DNA from: Chromobotia macracanthus | Taxonomy: Eukaryota; Chordata; Actinopteri; Cypriniformes; Botiidae | DNA length: 64,000 nt | Reading direction: 5' to 3' | Assembly (NCBI GenBank): GCA_036877525.1 | Contig: JAZGTH010000059.1 | Location: 9,263,501-9,327,500 of the forward strand | Shown here: one piece after another, positions 12,982-27,289 of the stretch | Position numbering within the stretch: the stretch's first letter is position 1 | How the letters are laid out: every line of letters starts with the position of its first letter | The notes under the pieces: generated by a model | The model's input: only the letters and a program-made list of their open reading frames with translations | Database searches by the model: none | Told to the model about the DNA's origin: nothing | Translations under genes and position numbers: made by a program

Positions 12982-13867
12982 GTTATATATATATTGCATT
13001 AATGCATGTATTTCTGTAAAGCTGCTTTAAAACTATGGGCAATGAATACAGGGCTGAATAAAACTGCAGGTATGCTGCCCCCTCGTGGCTGCAATGAAAT
13101 CATGTTGACTGATTTGGTGAGACATCAGCGCGTTTGTTCGTCTCACTTTAAGCGCTCACATTTCCTGCAGCAAACGGGAAAGTCTCTGCAGATGAATGCC
13201 CGAAGATGAAGCTTTACAGGAAGAGAAATTGGGTTAGATAGAGGAGGTGTTCATTTTCTTTCCCATCAGCAGAGAAATATTGCAGTATTCTTTCAATAAG
13301 CTGAATACAGATGAAAAAAATCACTGCAGTTGTAACACAGCAGACTTGTGGAGGTCATTTTTCTTCTGCAGTTTTAATGGCTTTACGTTTTAAATGCCTT
13401 TTATATTTTTATCTCCGTTTAACCTCTAATTTATTGGCTGTGACCTCATAGCTGTTAGACTGGGGACAATTTAAATATTAGTTATTTAATATTAATATTA
13501 TATTATATATAACATTAAAACAATTATTAAAAAAACTTTACAATATAGTCAGCATGTTTTGGCAAAAAGTACGTTAACTAGCTTCACATAATTATCATTA
13601 AGGCACAAGCCAGATTGTTTGGGTACCATAATAAAATAAACTATTCAGTAATATTAAATCATATTAAAGCAATATTATTCATCAGATGTGCTCCTGTTTA
13701 AGATACAGTGGTTTCATACTTTCTTCAAGTGTTACAATCACCCCATAATCACTCTTATAGTTGCCCCTGGAAAGAGGGGCAATAACAAAACTCTGCCGTC
13801 TTGCATTCAGTTTATTTGTATGACAGTTGTGTTAAGACAGTAAATATTTAATGGTGGTGTTACATGT

Positions 13868-13936
13868 CTGTCTGTCTGTCTCTCTCACACACACACACTC
13901 ACACACTCTCACACACACACACACACACACACACAA
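13868..13936. repeat. (TCTG)n and (AC)n microsatellite cluster
   Basis: Tandem tctg/tctc units at about 13868-13886 pass into a ca/ac tract ending at about 13936. Confidence 0.85.
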
Positions 13937-16311
13937 GATTTGTGAGCCGTAACAGAAATAGTTATTCTTTCATCTTCAGAATGATCTTTGAATATATCTT
14001 ACAATAAATGTTCATGGTTTTATCATAAGAACTACACAGTAACTGAAGTAACACCTCATAAATAATCATCAGTATGATTAATGAATGTACAACTATGGCA
14101 CTATGTAGTTATAGTTTGTGAATATGTTTTATTTATTGTATATTATGATGACGCTCTGTCGTTCTCCAGCAGAGGGCAGAATTGTCCTCAGAAATGACTT
14201 AAGTTTTGTAGACAAAGATGTCTGACTTTAAATAATGCAGAGAGGAGTCTGTTGTGTAAGGTAGGAATAAACAGGCGCTCAGATCATGTTTTCTTGACAC
14301 GATTAAAAGATTTGTTGGGTTAAAGATTTGTTGTTTCAGAGTCGCAGTTCTCATGTCTTCAATCAGAAACTTGTCCTGCTTACTACAGTTTTCATGACAA
14401 ATCATTTTGCTTTATTTATTGACCTGGATTAACTCTTCTTAACTATTAACTATTCTTTTTAGGTGCAGTTAGCACTTATGGAAAAACACTTTAAAATTAG
14501 ACTTTAAAAACAATCACATTTGTTAAAATAAACTAAAAAGTTCCCGCTAAAATGAAATGCTTAGTATTCGTTTGAGTGATAAAAAGTTTTAAAATGATAA
14601 AAAGGTGTGTCAGGTCGTCTCTGTGGGCACCTCCCTCTCAACGAGTGTGTTGTACAAATACAAAAAATATCACACCTGTAATCTGAACCTGCACAGCTGG
14701 TTGTAGGAAAAATGTTGTAACATGTTGTAACAGGACTGCACATCTTTGTGCGCATGTAAAACAGTTTCCAGAATACTCTGTGTAGTGTCGCCACAGGTGG
14801 GATAAGGTTTTCTTGGGAGGTGTCCATCTACCCACCTTTGCCTTTAAACCAAATTTTATTTTTACATCAGCCAGTACACATAATATCATAATATCTAGTT
14901 TTATTTAAATTCAGTGTTTCAACCCTCTTCCTGAGTTCTTAGTCATTTCCCCTAAATATGTTATCAAATACAAAACAATTAAACAGCCCTGATTTCTGAT
15001 AGAAGGATGTTTAAGGATGTTTAAAAGTTCTCCAGAAAAGATCCCACAACACAGTTCCTGAAACTGGGACATCAGATCAAAGATCTGCTTTAACCTGATC
15101 TCACACGGGTGTTTGATAGGAGTGTCCGATTATCCACCGGGGTCTCTTCCCCCCTCACTTTTTGTATGTTTACTAGAAATCAGTCTGTATTTCAATGCAA
15201 ATGATTCTTTCTCTCTGGCCTGGACAAGTTATACAGAGAAAAATGTTATTGTTTCCTTTTGTATTCATCTTTATTTAATAAATGTTTATACATTTTCTCT
15301 GTTTGGATGATCAGGTTTCATCACACTCTTCCTAAAACGTACACTTGTAAAGGTTTAAATGTTTACCAATTATAATAATTAAAACTAACAGTTTATATAA
15401 TCAATACTTTTACATGGTTCTTTTTCAAGTATGTATTATTTTGCTTTTACTTCTCATCTAAAACAATGTTAGGACTCAGATTCAGTTAGTTTGATTCAAG
15501 GTTAAAATGTCTTTGAAGAAAATGAAAAAATACTTCTGGAATCAAGAAGTTGGTCCAAAAGAGTGGGCAGCAGCTGCGCTCCATTACAGCTTTTCAAAGC
15601 GCTCAGCTAATTTATGAAGAGCTTTTGATGGAGACCATTTGGTGTGGAATTAATCTCTCTTATTAAGACTTAATAAAACACACCCCATTTTATACCTGTA
15701 TGCCAACGTGCTGCAGTGTTGCTGTATCATGCCCAAACAACCTGCAATTCTCTCGTTTACTCTTAATGTGACATCCTCGAATCTGTGCACAGGAATGAGT
15801 TAAAGCTCAAATGATTTAAATCCAATCAAATGTAAAGTCAATCAGTGAAAACATGCGTTCACTCTCACTCTGGCCTCATGATATATTAATTCTTATTGAA
15901 AATGATTTGCAGCCTAGCAGAATGACAAGTGACCATTACATTTCAGTGAAATCTTGCTCTCTATCACCTCATCCCTCATTATTTCCTTTGTAGTGGATGA
16001 CAGTCCACTACATAAATGAATGAGTAAATTAGGACACTGATGTAAATATATACCCTCCCTTCTCTACCCTCACTGGGCTAATTGTGTAGGAATGTAACGT
16101 TGTATATCCCAAAGCACTTCAATATACAAGCAAAGGTACAGGCCAAACTGTCCTCTGATAAGACAAAAGATCATTCTGAACAGGTGATGCACTTTAAGAT
16201 GCCGTGACTGTTAAATTTAAACATTTATATAATGAACCAGCCAAACCAGTCTGTTTTACCTTGTGAAGTTTCATATGCATACAATACACTAGTACATGAA
16301 ATAATCATGTA

Positions 16312-16400
16312 CTCATGATTTACTCACCCTCATGTTATCAAGGCTTGTGTGACTTCCTGTGGAACACAAGAGAACGTCAGACAGGATGATAGTGACTCCC
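16312..16400. repeat. Fragment of TTAA-flanked interspersed repeat
   Basis: The sequence atttactcaccctcatgtta followed by tcaaggcttgtgtgacttcctg is a familiar internal part of a short non-autonomous cyprinid element. Other copies in this window end in ttaaagg...cacccaaaaa or gggtgaactatccctttaa. It directly abuts MITE copy D. Confidence 0.5.
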
Positions 16401-16516
16401 CAGCTAATAGGGAACGTTCTCTTAACGTTCTCCCAAAGTTATCAAAAAACATTCTTGCAGTAACGTTAGCAGAGCATTATATTATATATTATAACATAAC
16501 CTAAAATTGCTAGTTG
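16398..16516 (-). repeat. MITE-like element, copy D, internally deleted
   Basis: It starts ccccagctaatagggaacgt, contains cattcttgcagtaacgttag, and ends ataacctaaaattgctagtt then gg. It keeps both family ends but is only about 120 bp long, as expected for an internal deletion. Confidence 0.6.
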
Positions 16517-17984
16517 GATCACAGCCTCAGTCACTATTTCTTTACCCTGTATGGACAACAGTACAACATCAACATTTTTCCATTTTTCCTTTTGTTTAAA
16601 GTCACACAGGATTAGAACAACTTGAGATTGAGTAAATAAAACGTTTTTATTTGGGAGTGGATTAACCCATTGAAGGGGAAACCTCCCATAGGCAAGAAAT
16701 TTCTCAGAAAAATCAACTGTTTCTACTAGACACCAATGAGATCACATGGAAAGCAAAATGAAAGTTCTCCTGTTTCTCCTGAAATGAAGACCTCAGTAAT
16801 TGTACACGTGTTTTCTGCGTGTCTTCACGTGAGTTCTCCCACATGATCCGAGCTGTGTTATTCACATGAATTACAGACCAACACTTCTGTGTGTCAACAG
16901 TTAGAGTGAAGGAACACTTGAGACAAACAAAATATTTTATTGAAACGTAACCGAGAACTCTTTAAAGTCTCCTGAGCTATGAAGGAGCATCCAATGAGCA
17001 ATGAAATTGTCCTCTGGGCTGTTTATTTATTGTTTTTCCACAGAGTACCAGAAATGAAAAACAACAGCGCAAAAGTTACTAAGAAACCATTGAAATGTAA
17101 TTAAGCAATTTACAAGAACTCTTTACATGCTGGAACATGTGTGCTCTTAAATGAAGTCTGATGTTACATTTGGCAGTATCTCCGAGTTATCAATCTGACC
17201 CAGTCAGAGCCGTTTGCTTCAAATCTGATAAGATGCATTTCAGCCTTTAACCAAAGAAGCAGTAATCACAAACACCATAAGATCATTTAAATGATTTAAT
17301 ACAGGTTTTAATTTGTAAGGGTGTGGATAATGATGGTAATTACCATTTATCATAGCTTTTTTAAGGGCTGGGTTTCTCAGTTGTTTTCATCTTAAGCAGA
17401 ACTAAATCCTGGAAATCAAATCAACTAAAACTAATTCTGACAGCTTTTCCCAAATCAAATTTGTTGATGTAGGGGGCAACTGTGCAATGTTTAGGAGTCA
17501 CAAAAAAAAAAAAATCATTACCGCTACTTACTAAACTCAAATGTTTACTATGGTAATAATTATAAACGAGTTTCTAAACTCTCCCTCTCTTTCTCCTATG
17601 TAGTGTAGTGAACAGAGATTCATTTCAGTCCATCAGCTTGATTCACTGCTGATCATCTGTGTTTGACTTATTACAGTTAATAAATTGTGTTTTCAAGCTG
17701 AATGCTGGGATACCCTAGTAATTGTTCTCAGGCAATGAAAGAAAGACAACCACTCTGATTTTTCATCCAGCTTCATAAGCACTATTACCAAAACTACAAT
17801 GTGAGTCACTTTATCAGGTTCTGCAGGTCTGACTATTTACTGTCGGCTTACTGTTTATTTGCCAGTGTTACGGGTATACCAGCATTAGTGTGGCTAATGA
17901 CTCATCCAGAAGTCTTAATCCTGGATCTAGAGCTGGCCTAGAATTATTTCAGCATACGCTTGCTAAGAAAAACAACTGCATGTT

Positions 17985-18140
17985 GTGAACTAATAATTTT
18001 AATAAACATTGTATTAACAGTATTGCTTGGTTAAGAACATCATTCAAACATTTTTTAAATATGTATCATTTAAAACGTTTCTCTAACAACTTAAGAATAA
18101 AGTTTTATATTCTTAAGAATAAAGTTGCAAATATAATTGT
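17985..18140 (+). repeat. MITE-like element, copy E, partial, with small tandem repeat
   Basis: The words aacattgtattaacagtatt and gcttggttaagaacatcatt match the middle of the family. At about 18087-18123 the unit cttaagaataaagtt occurs twice, separated by ttatatt. Confidence 0.4.
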
Positions 18141-18399
18141 GATTTTGATAATCCTGTGCTGCCCTAGTTCAGATGTTTTAAACTTAAAAACGGGTTGACA
18201 TTTAACACTGATTTGTCAGACAGCAGCATCACTCTGCTACAAAACTCCTGAGGGAAAGATGAGCATTAGAAATGCATCAACAAATTCAACACAGACTGTA
18301 GAGATATATGACCATTAAGATGCCAAGACAAAATCTCATAATTAAACATAAGTTAAAAGACACACAGCATTTCTCACAGGACTGGCCAATTGCTGGCTA

Positions 18400-18785
18400 A
18401 TCATGCAGGTAATGAGCAATAATGACTCAGGCAACTCTACTACTAGGGGCACTTTCACAGAAAAGCTTTGGGTGTGGACACAAATCTGTATGTTGCGAGA
18501 TCTGTGATCACTTCTGACCACATCTAGGAAGCCTGAAGCACAGAAAGCACATAAGATAAAGTCTGCCAACATTGGTCTTCCCTGTTTGTAAAGCTGTTCT
18601 ATTGTGTGTACTGCTGTTGTACTCTCTGTACAGACAAAAAATAAACGTGGACACTTCTGATCTTACAACATGATAAACAGATTGTATGAAGCTGCTTGCA
18701 GGTGATGATGAGCAATAATGACTCAGGCAACTCTACTACTAAGGGCACTTTCATACCAGAGCTTTGGGTGTGAAATTGGTTTGTG
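18400..18785 (+). repeat. Local direct duplication (two copies of about 70 bp)
   Basis: The stretch gagcaataatgactcaggca followed by actctactacta(g/a)gggcactttca and agctttgggtgtg occurs at about 18412-18477 and again at about 18707-18772, with few differences. A related third segment (gaagcc(t/c)gaagcacaga and ttacaacatgatgaatagatt-like) recurs at about 19300-19430. Confidence 0.7.
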
Positions 18786-20445
18786 CTTGAAAGAAATATG
18801 ATCTGGGTAGTTCACGTGAACTCTGATATGGCTCTCATCAACTGGCAAGAAAGCAACCTATCCCTGGCCGGAATGAACAGTTATGCATGTATATAATATT
18901 TACATACTCTCAATCACACTTACTACAGCATATCGTTTCTCAAGGCCACTTGTCTTTGGAGGGCAGCTTACATATATATCTAGCAGTGCATGCTTAAAAA
19001 TAAAGGTGCTTAAAAGGGTTCTTTGTAGCAAAGCCATAGCAGAACCATTCATGGTTCCCTAAAGAACCTTCAGTCAAGAGTTTTTTTCTAATTTCCTAAT
19101 TTTAACAATTTCCTAATTTCCTTCTTATAATCTGTAGAACCTTGTCCCACTATAAGAACCTTTTGTGCCATAGAAAGGATCTTTATGGAACCGTACAGTT
19201 TGTCAAAGAACCTATTTGGAGCCTTTCAGAGTATAGTAGCCACATGGATTACAATCTGTATTGCCAATACATTTAAGATTTTAAGAAGGTCAAAATCTAT
19301 GAAGCCCGAAGCACAGAGACAACTTCCCTCATCCCATACAAAAGCGGTCTTATTGTATGTTGCACTCTAATCTCTGTTCAGACAGTGAATTAATGTGGGC
19401 ACATTTGATTTTACAACGTGATGAATAGATTCTTAACTTCACAACGAGAAGCTGCAATAGTACTTACATAAGCAGACCAATGCTTCTGCTGGCAAGGAAC
19501 TATGTTGGAATATTTCTCTGTGGCATGGGGTGCGATGGATTGACACACCCGGAGCATCACGTTTAAGCGGAGGCGACTTTTCCTCACATGGCTTTTAGTG
19601 TCATTCAAACAACTGCAGACACAGAGAATTAATCTGAACATGGCAGGGCTGGATGTCTTCAACAACCACAAAAAATGATCCATTCAGCCAAATGTCTTGT
19701 GGTTTTGCTCGCACAGGGTTCCTGTAAGCTAAATACAAACAAAGCGTCATTTTGTTGAAGTTATAAGTATTGTTACCCAATGTTATACAAGAATGTATAA
19801 CGGAGAGGAAAACCACAGACTAATTTACAGTCTCAGAGTATTTCTGTGCCTTTGGTATTTTTCCTTACAATTGATATGGTACATTTTATTTGGCTGTTTG
19901 GCATTTCCTTATAATCCTTTTAATTCAGAACGTAAAGTCCCTAGAAACTGGTTTGAAAAACATTTTACTTTCCTGTCTACATGTATTTTCTTGTAACAGG
20001 AAGTTGGGCCAGGACATATTATAGTCATTTATCACACCATAAAATGACTTGCTACTGGCTGTCACTTGAAGTAACTGGCACTAAATTAATGAGTGCAGTA
20101 TCATTTTTGTTACATATTCCTAGAACAGTTAAATTTTACATTAATTTATTCCACCTAATAGAAAATCAATCACCATATAAATGTATTCAGAGTTAACAGA
20201 CCTCGATTCATCCATCCTCCTCCGTTTATTTGGGGCCAGTTCGCAGAGGAAATAGGCTAAGCAGGGAAACCCACACATCCTTTTTCCAGGTTACTTTCTC
20301 CAGCTCCTCCTGGGGGATTCCAAGGCATTCCCAGGACAACTGTGAGTTATAATTCCTCCAGAGAGTCCTGGATCTGCTCCGGGGTCTCCTCCCAGTTGGA
20401 CAGACCTTTGCTTACAGTACTTTTGAGAATCACAGCCCTGACCAC

Positions 20446-20700
20446 AAAACTTCTGTTTTAATTAAATAGGTTAACACAAAATCTAGATCAAGAATGATAA
20501 TCGAACTGGTACTGCTTGAAATCTATTCTTATGGACTTTGGAATGAGATCTATTTGTGTTTGCTAATAGTTCTTTTAAAGGTTTACTCCACACCCTACAG
20601 GTTAGTTGTTTAGTTGTCAAAGACCTTTGAGGCTGGAAAAATACATCCTTGATATATGAATTTTCTTTGCTACAAATGTCAAAACCAAACAAACAACAAA
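20446..20700 (+). repeat. Diverged repeat, copy 1 of a pair with 23.0 kb
   Basis: It shares, in order, tctagatcaagaatgat, tctattcttatg, gtttgctaatag, cacaccctacag, gttgtcaaagacctt and gaggctggaaaaatacatcc with 23002-23305. It is same-strand, and indels separate the blocks. Short minus-strand frames in both copies share translated words (KDVFFQP and RSLTT). This reflects homology of the repeat and is not by itself evidence for a gene. Confidence 0.7.
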
Positions 20701-23001
20701 AAAGGTAGACAACTTAAAAAGAGGGCCAAGCTACTAAGGGCTTGTTTTCCTTTTACATCTTGTTAAGATGCATTGGAAAGCCGGACTTAACTTCTTGTAG
20801 CTGAGAGCTTACAGTATAATGGGGTGTCTTAAAATGAAATTGAATTGGATCAGTTATGCTTGGCTAGTTACTCTCCATCCTGTCCCACGCTCAGCTACTC
20901 TTCCCTGGTCCAGCTCAGTTTCCTGCTGAGAGTGTAAACCTGGATGTAATCATACCTGGTTAGAATAATATCACCCACGTTGCACTCCTCCTAAGAGGCT
21001 CTTTGGAGAATCCATTTTATTATTGTACTCCCATTCCTGGACTCCAGAACATATCTGTTTTCATCAAGAGTGAATGGAGTTGGCCGGGTTGACTTGAATC
21101 TCTTTATCTGTTTAATTGTCTTGTCTCTCTAGACAGAGAACAAATTCCTTTTGAAAATAATATACTCAAGAAAGGGAAAAGAAAAAGGTTTATGGAAGTG
21201 TTATATGTAAGAGCCTTGTGAATAAGATCAGGTTCTTGTTATTCATTTCATTGCCTTTTACCTCAACATATCCAAAAGTGTTGCTGTGTTAGGCTTTGTA
21301 GCTGACCCAAAAAGGAAAATTCTGTCACTCACTCTCATGTCCTTCCAAATGTGCAGTTTTTTTTCTATGAATTTGTTTTTTAAATGACAGTTTATAGCAA
21401 CTGTAGCTGGAAAACTTCAGAAAGGAACAAAAAAACCACTTATGCACAACTTATAAAAGTTCATCCCTGTGGCACACCACTCCATGTCTTCTGGTATAAT
21501 AAAAAGACTGATATTTAAGTCGTTATTTACAGATTCATTCTCAAAACGTATTCAAATTAGATATGTTATGCCAGGTTTGACATTAAAATGCTGCCAAAAG
21601 CATTTCTAAACAGTCTAACAAGAAATGGCCTAATTTTTTGAACTTTGAATACAGAACCCACGCCTCCTTTTGTGTTCAACAGAACAATAGCAGACAGGTT
21701 CAGACCGACATGGGGATGAGTAATTAATAACAGGGTTCAATAACTTTTCCTTAAGAGCCTTTTCAGCCAGTGCAAGGCTCATATTCTGTGACCTGGAACA
21801 GAAAAGGACATTTTTTCAGTCAGGGGTATTGTGATACGTTTTTTAATTTAGCTTAAGGTAAACTGATGCCGATATTGCATACTTCTGTCTTTATTTACAG
21901 TTCTCAAATAAGGAGCTTAAGGGAATTTTAGCTGTAACATCCCGACCCAAAAAGCTTCATGAGGGTTCTTTTGTCACACTTGGTAACTTCAGATCCATGA
22001 TCACGTAAATATGAGCTCTTGCATTCAACACTATTTGACGGCTCCTGAATCCAATGAAGCTTTTTGTTTAGGCGTTGCTAATGCTGCTGGTTTCCCATAA
22101 GCAATTGCAGTTTTCTATCACTTTGTGACAACATATTAGTTCTATTTGTTTATTTATTTCACATACATCATTCACACAAATATTGTTGTAAATGTGGACA
22201 GTTCACTGGCTAAATGCCTCAAACAAAACTGAGTATCCATAATATTGATGCATTGAGTTGCATCAATAATTTGAAGCAACTATGCTGGTAAACTTCTAGC
22301 AACTACTTTTTCCTAAAAGAGCTCAGTTTATCTGCTCTTCTAAGCATGCCTTTATTTCCAGGTGGACATGTGCAACCCATGAAAACTACTGAGGTTACAT
22401 AAGCTCAATAATCAAATCAGAACTGCAGATTTTCTGGTAACTGCTTGCCAAATGTGTGTGCAATACGTACCAGCCGGTCAGCAACTGCATTGTGGGTAGT
22501 CTGTAGGCATACATTAGCAGGCAATTACTTTACCCACTCACCTCACCTCAACAGTAGACAATGAAATACTCTACTTAGCAGATATGCGGTTATTTAAGCA
22601 CAATCTAAGCAATGATCCCTACTGTTTCACCGATGACCTCATATAGACAAGAAGGTCTACTTTCAGTTTTTAATTGCTTCCGCTTTACTATCAGGCTTGT
22701 GAAATGACATGGCTTCCAAAAAGGGCAAAAACTTTCTCATAGAAACGCTAGTTATGGCTAACTAATGGTTCAGGATTACTCAAGATCGAGTTGTGAAGAG
22801 ACAATTCAAGTCAACAGCATCCATACCCCAATTTTCAGACAGTGTTTAATACAGAATGCAATAAACTTTGTCCATTGATACTGAACTTTATGCTTGGTCA
22901 CTTTAATGAACATTGGTTCTAATGGTTCTATGATGTACTTAGACGTATGACATGGACAGACGTGTGCTGCGTTTCTCATACAACTAGGAAGAGACTCGGG
23001 C

Positions 23002-23305
23002 AGAAAACTCCTGTTTTGCTTTTACAGACTTGTTAAAACAAAATCTATATCAAGAATGACTATCAAACAGGTTATTTTTTGTTATTTTTGTTCTATTCTT
23101 ATGATCTATTTATTGACTATTATGATCTGTTTGCTAATAGCTCTTTTACAAAGGTTGCTGCACACCCTACAGTTTTTATAAACAGGTTAGTTGTCAAAGA
23201 CCTTAGAGGCTGGAAAAATACATCCTTGATGCATTGAATCCTTGAAATATTCTTTGCTACGAAAGCCAAAAACAAATATTTTGCAACAAATATCAAAAGG
23301 TAGAA
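23002..23305 (+). repeat. Diverged repeat, copy 2 of a pair with 20.4 kb
   Basis: This is the partner of 20446-20700: same order of blocks, same strand, about 2.5 kb apart. The element is not recognised. Confidence 0.7.
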
Positions 23306-25668
23306 CATTTAGAGGCCATCTTTTAGCTTATAACATGGTGGAACTGGTTAGATAAAGTTTAAAGTTATTTGAAAAGAGCAATGCACATAACACAGAACTT
23401 AAAGATATCAAACCCAAAAATCAAAACTGTATAATACATAAACAAGAAATACAAAAATCAAAGAAGAATAAACATTTCTTGCCACAGTGCAAATTAAAGG
23501 GAAGTAGCCAGATGCGCTCTCAACTTAGAGGGTCGGGGGTAGAAGGTAAGTCATGACCTCTTCTAATGATTAGATCCTTAACATTTTTCAGGATTCTTTG
23601 TATTGTTGAAATGTCAGGCCTTTCTCCTGCATATTGAGAAGAGTGAACAGCAGGTCATGACACTGGCTGCTGAACCAGCGTTCTTCTCGAGTTCAAGTTT
23701 GCAAAGTGATGCATCTGTGCCATGTGTCCTTCCACTTCATGTTTACAGATTGCTTGTGACTGCTTGTGTTTATAAAGAACGTAAAAGGAGGCTGTTGTCT
23801 GCCAAAGCAGGTGTGAATAAAGAGCACCGAGGTGTGAATCCTTTCACATGCCTTCTCACATTATAGCTGCTTAGCTGGACACAGTGACTGTTTTGGATAT
23901 TTCTCTAGACATCCACATCTGTCCCCTTCACTGCTTGTAAAACTAATGAACTTTAGACTTGGTTACATAATATGCTGTGTTTCCAAACCAGAGTCTTAGC
24001 TGTCAATTTCAGACACTTTTACATGCCAAAAAAGTTACAAAATGAATCGTATTAAAACACACGTGCAAATGGCTACATGCAAATACTTCCAGACAAAAAA
24101 AGAATTTAAAGCTACCAACATCAAAAATGGTTGACAATCGATTTCAAACAACATGAAACAAGCAAAATAACCGGTGCACTAAAACACACACCCACCCTCT
24201 CGGCACACAGCGTACCAGATGGAAGTCATTAACTTTTTAATTTGTGCATGCACAGTCACTTTTTCTGTTCAAATATTTAAAGATGCATGCATTATTTTAA
24301 ACTGCACATGATGTGCCGCTAACTTGCTGTTGTCCATAAGATGCGACGCCTTTACTCAAAATTATTTGTCCTCAAACAGAAGTGCTTTGTGTGTGTGAAT
24401 GTTTTCAGGAGAATGTGCTGTCTCCAGACAGAACTGACCTATAAACCACGTGTAACCAAAGGCTTTTGTGAGGCCACTCACTGACAGACGCTTGAACCAT
24501 CATCTTGCAGGCATGAGCTAGACAGTTTCTGTTTCATAGTTTTCCTCATACTAGAGCCCTTTATCTAGTCAACACTATTTATGTTTAGAAATGTCCCGTC
24601 TGTGACAAACATTCCTACTTGGTAGTTCCACCTTTTACAGGTAACCAAGGAAAACAACTAATGGCACAAGAGCCATAACATTTAGGAAGAAAACTGTTAA
24701 TGGGGATCTGTGAGGGATTGCTTGTTTAACCAACCCCCCAAAACTGTTCTACCTCCAACCATCTGTTACAATGTCAGGGGAGGCCGGTCTGTTTCTATGG
24801 CAACACATTTCTCTTTAACTAAAAGAGGTTGGGGTTTAGTGCCCTTTTCTCCACCTTGAAGCCGGACAGTACATGTAAGAGGAGGATAGTGTTCTTGACA
24901 CAGGAGATTCACCACCAGTCTAATGAATGGGTGAAAAAGCACAAAGTGCAATCCCTGTCCTGCCCAACCCCCATTTACTGGTTTGCACCCCAACCCCCAA
25001 ATGGCTAAGCACTGACACTACAAAGCCATACCCATACCATAAACCATGCTATTGGTCCTCCCCACCTACAACTTTGACTCATTTGTTGTAAACAGACTCC
25101 AGGCACTGTGTATATGCACCAGGCACCTTGAATACACTGCAAGTCACTTTGGATAAAAGCATCTGAAAATTGATAAATATAAAAAAAAAACAAGAATAAA
25201 AAAAAACAAGATGAAATTACCATTAAAGATCTACATGAAAAAAACAAACGTCATTTCAAAATCAAGCCCTCCTTAAAGGTGAAATAAGAAATTAACAACT
25301 TCAGAAAACTACAGGCGCCAAGTAATGAGTGATCTATAAAAATGACTGTCTTCTGTTACAGTAAAGTAAACTGTAGTAACTAGCACAGATTAGCCTGAAC
25401 GACACAGGTGGAACACATTAAGCCATTTGGCACCTGATTTCGGTTTCCTGCAGAACTGTAATTTTAACTTTAACAACTGGATACAAGTTTATGGTATTAG
25501 TTAATTAATATAGCACTGAATGGCACCAGAACTTGCAACTGCAGGTGTTTATGGGTATTTGTGTTTATTAAACAAATAAATGGTCTTAAAAAATGAGATA
25601 AATGAGCTGGGGACTAAGAGTTCAGCCATGACTTCTGTTATGAATTGTCATTGCCACAACGCTGACCA

Positions 25669-26378
25669 ATGCAAAGACCAGAAATGAAAATATCATGGTG
25701 CAAGTTGCCTGTGGTCAAGCATTTCCACAACTCTGTGCAGCTGCTGAAGATAGAGCTCTCACCTTCAATGAAAACATGTCCGTTGTGTCATGATAATATA
25801 CTGGCCATCCGCATAATAAGAGTCATCCACATTTTCTTCTACAATTTATCATCCACCAGGCAAAAATCACGTTTGATCAGACGTGAAAACAACGAAAGCG
25901 CAATCGGTAATAGTAATAGTGCAAATCAAAATAATATGCCAAAGTTAAATACTTACAGCGAGGAGTCTGTTGAAATCCCTAACCTCAAGTATAACAATAG
26001 TGATGCTAGCTTTAGCAGGCACCATATAGGCATCTATAATTCTAGATGGAATTTTGTTGCTAGTAATTCACCGTCTGTAGAAAGATCCCATTCCAAAAGA
26101 TACAAAGCTCTAATTCTCTTTGACGGCCAAATGAGCTGCACCTGGGTTTGATTTCAAAAGCATGTCAGACTAAACCTGATAAGAGCTCTCCACGTGGCAA
26201 GCCTTCAATACAGCAACCTTGTGAACAGCTCTCATGTTGTTTAGTGCATGTAAATTGTTCACGTTTTGTTCATCTTGTTGGTGGTAAATGTTTCCAAAAA
26301 CCAAAGCTGAGAAATAAAAATATGTGCAATGTAATTATTGCTGGAGACATTTCATGTCTCTCTGCATATGAGTTTTAA
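25669..26378 (+). other. Unexplained 160-codon frame plus overlapping 76-codon frame; possible retroelement remnant
   Basis: The frame 25669-26151 encodes 160 residues, the longest in the intergenic DNA. A second frame, in another phase, runs 26148-26378. The first has one CPLCH (Cys-x2-Cys) motif at about residue 37, then an Arg/Lys-, Asn- and Ser-rich tail (for example NNESAIGNSNSANQNNMPKL). Such a tail resembles the low-complexity segment before the endonuclease domain in some fish non-LTR elements. No endonuclease or reverse-transcriptase motif follows. No splice-joined continuation was found. It is most likely a decayed transposon or chance frame, and function is unknown. Confidence 0.25.
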
Positions 26379-27289
26379 AATAAGATTACAGGCCACTTAA
26401 AAAGAGTGTCGAGTTCATTTGAGCTGTTAAAACACACACGGGGTCAGAGCCTCCCTGCAGCCTCATCCTGTGAAAAATGCAATGCAGGAAAGATTGTAAA
26501 TAACTTCTGAGCACCATGCTCAGCAGGACAAGGGAAAGCTGAACAAAGAAGCGTAACATCCAGGAAGTGATTTAAAGGGTTATTCGTTTCCTCTTATTCC
26601 TTTGTCATTTTTTTGGCAAGGAGGTTGTCATGTGCAATTAATTAAATAAATACATTTTAGCCATTAAATTAAACAAAAAGTGTTTGAACAGACAAACTTA
26701 GGCAAAGAATTTAGTCCCTTTCCTGATCGTCTGTTATTTGAATGACTTGACAGGAACCTTCATGTCTGGACTGCAAATTAAAGGTGTCAGGATTAAGGCT
26801 GTAGGTCGAGGATCTGCCCTATCATTATGATAATCACATTGCTTACTGGACAAAAATGGGTTTATATTTGCCTAGAAACTTAAGTGATGTATAGTTTAGC
26901 ACGCTTTATGCAACCAACAGGTTCATTGTCTAAGCCAAAGAAAGAAAGCAAATCTGTAAAGTCACACAAACAATAAACTTAAGAGGAAGATTTGCGTTTA
27001 AAACACACATGCAAACTCAACACAGCATCATAAATATATATAAATAAAGCAACTGCATAAATAAATAAATGCACTCCAGCAGGGTGTTTATTCTGTTATT
27101 ATATTATATAATATATTGTATTGACTGATCATTCATGTGAACTGCTTCAGCATTTGGTCTTGGCAGAATTTCTGGGTACATTCTGCCCAGATTAGGCCAT
27201 TTCTTTTTACTTCATTCTCATCTTAATTTAATTTACAAATCTGACAAACTGGCGTGAGAAAAGGTGAAAATACACCGACAATAAAACGA

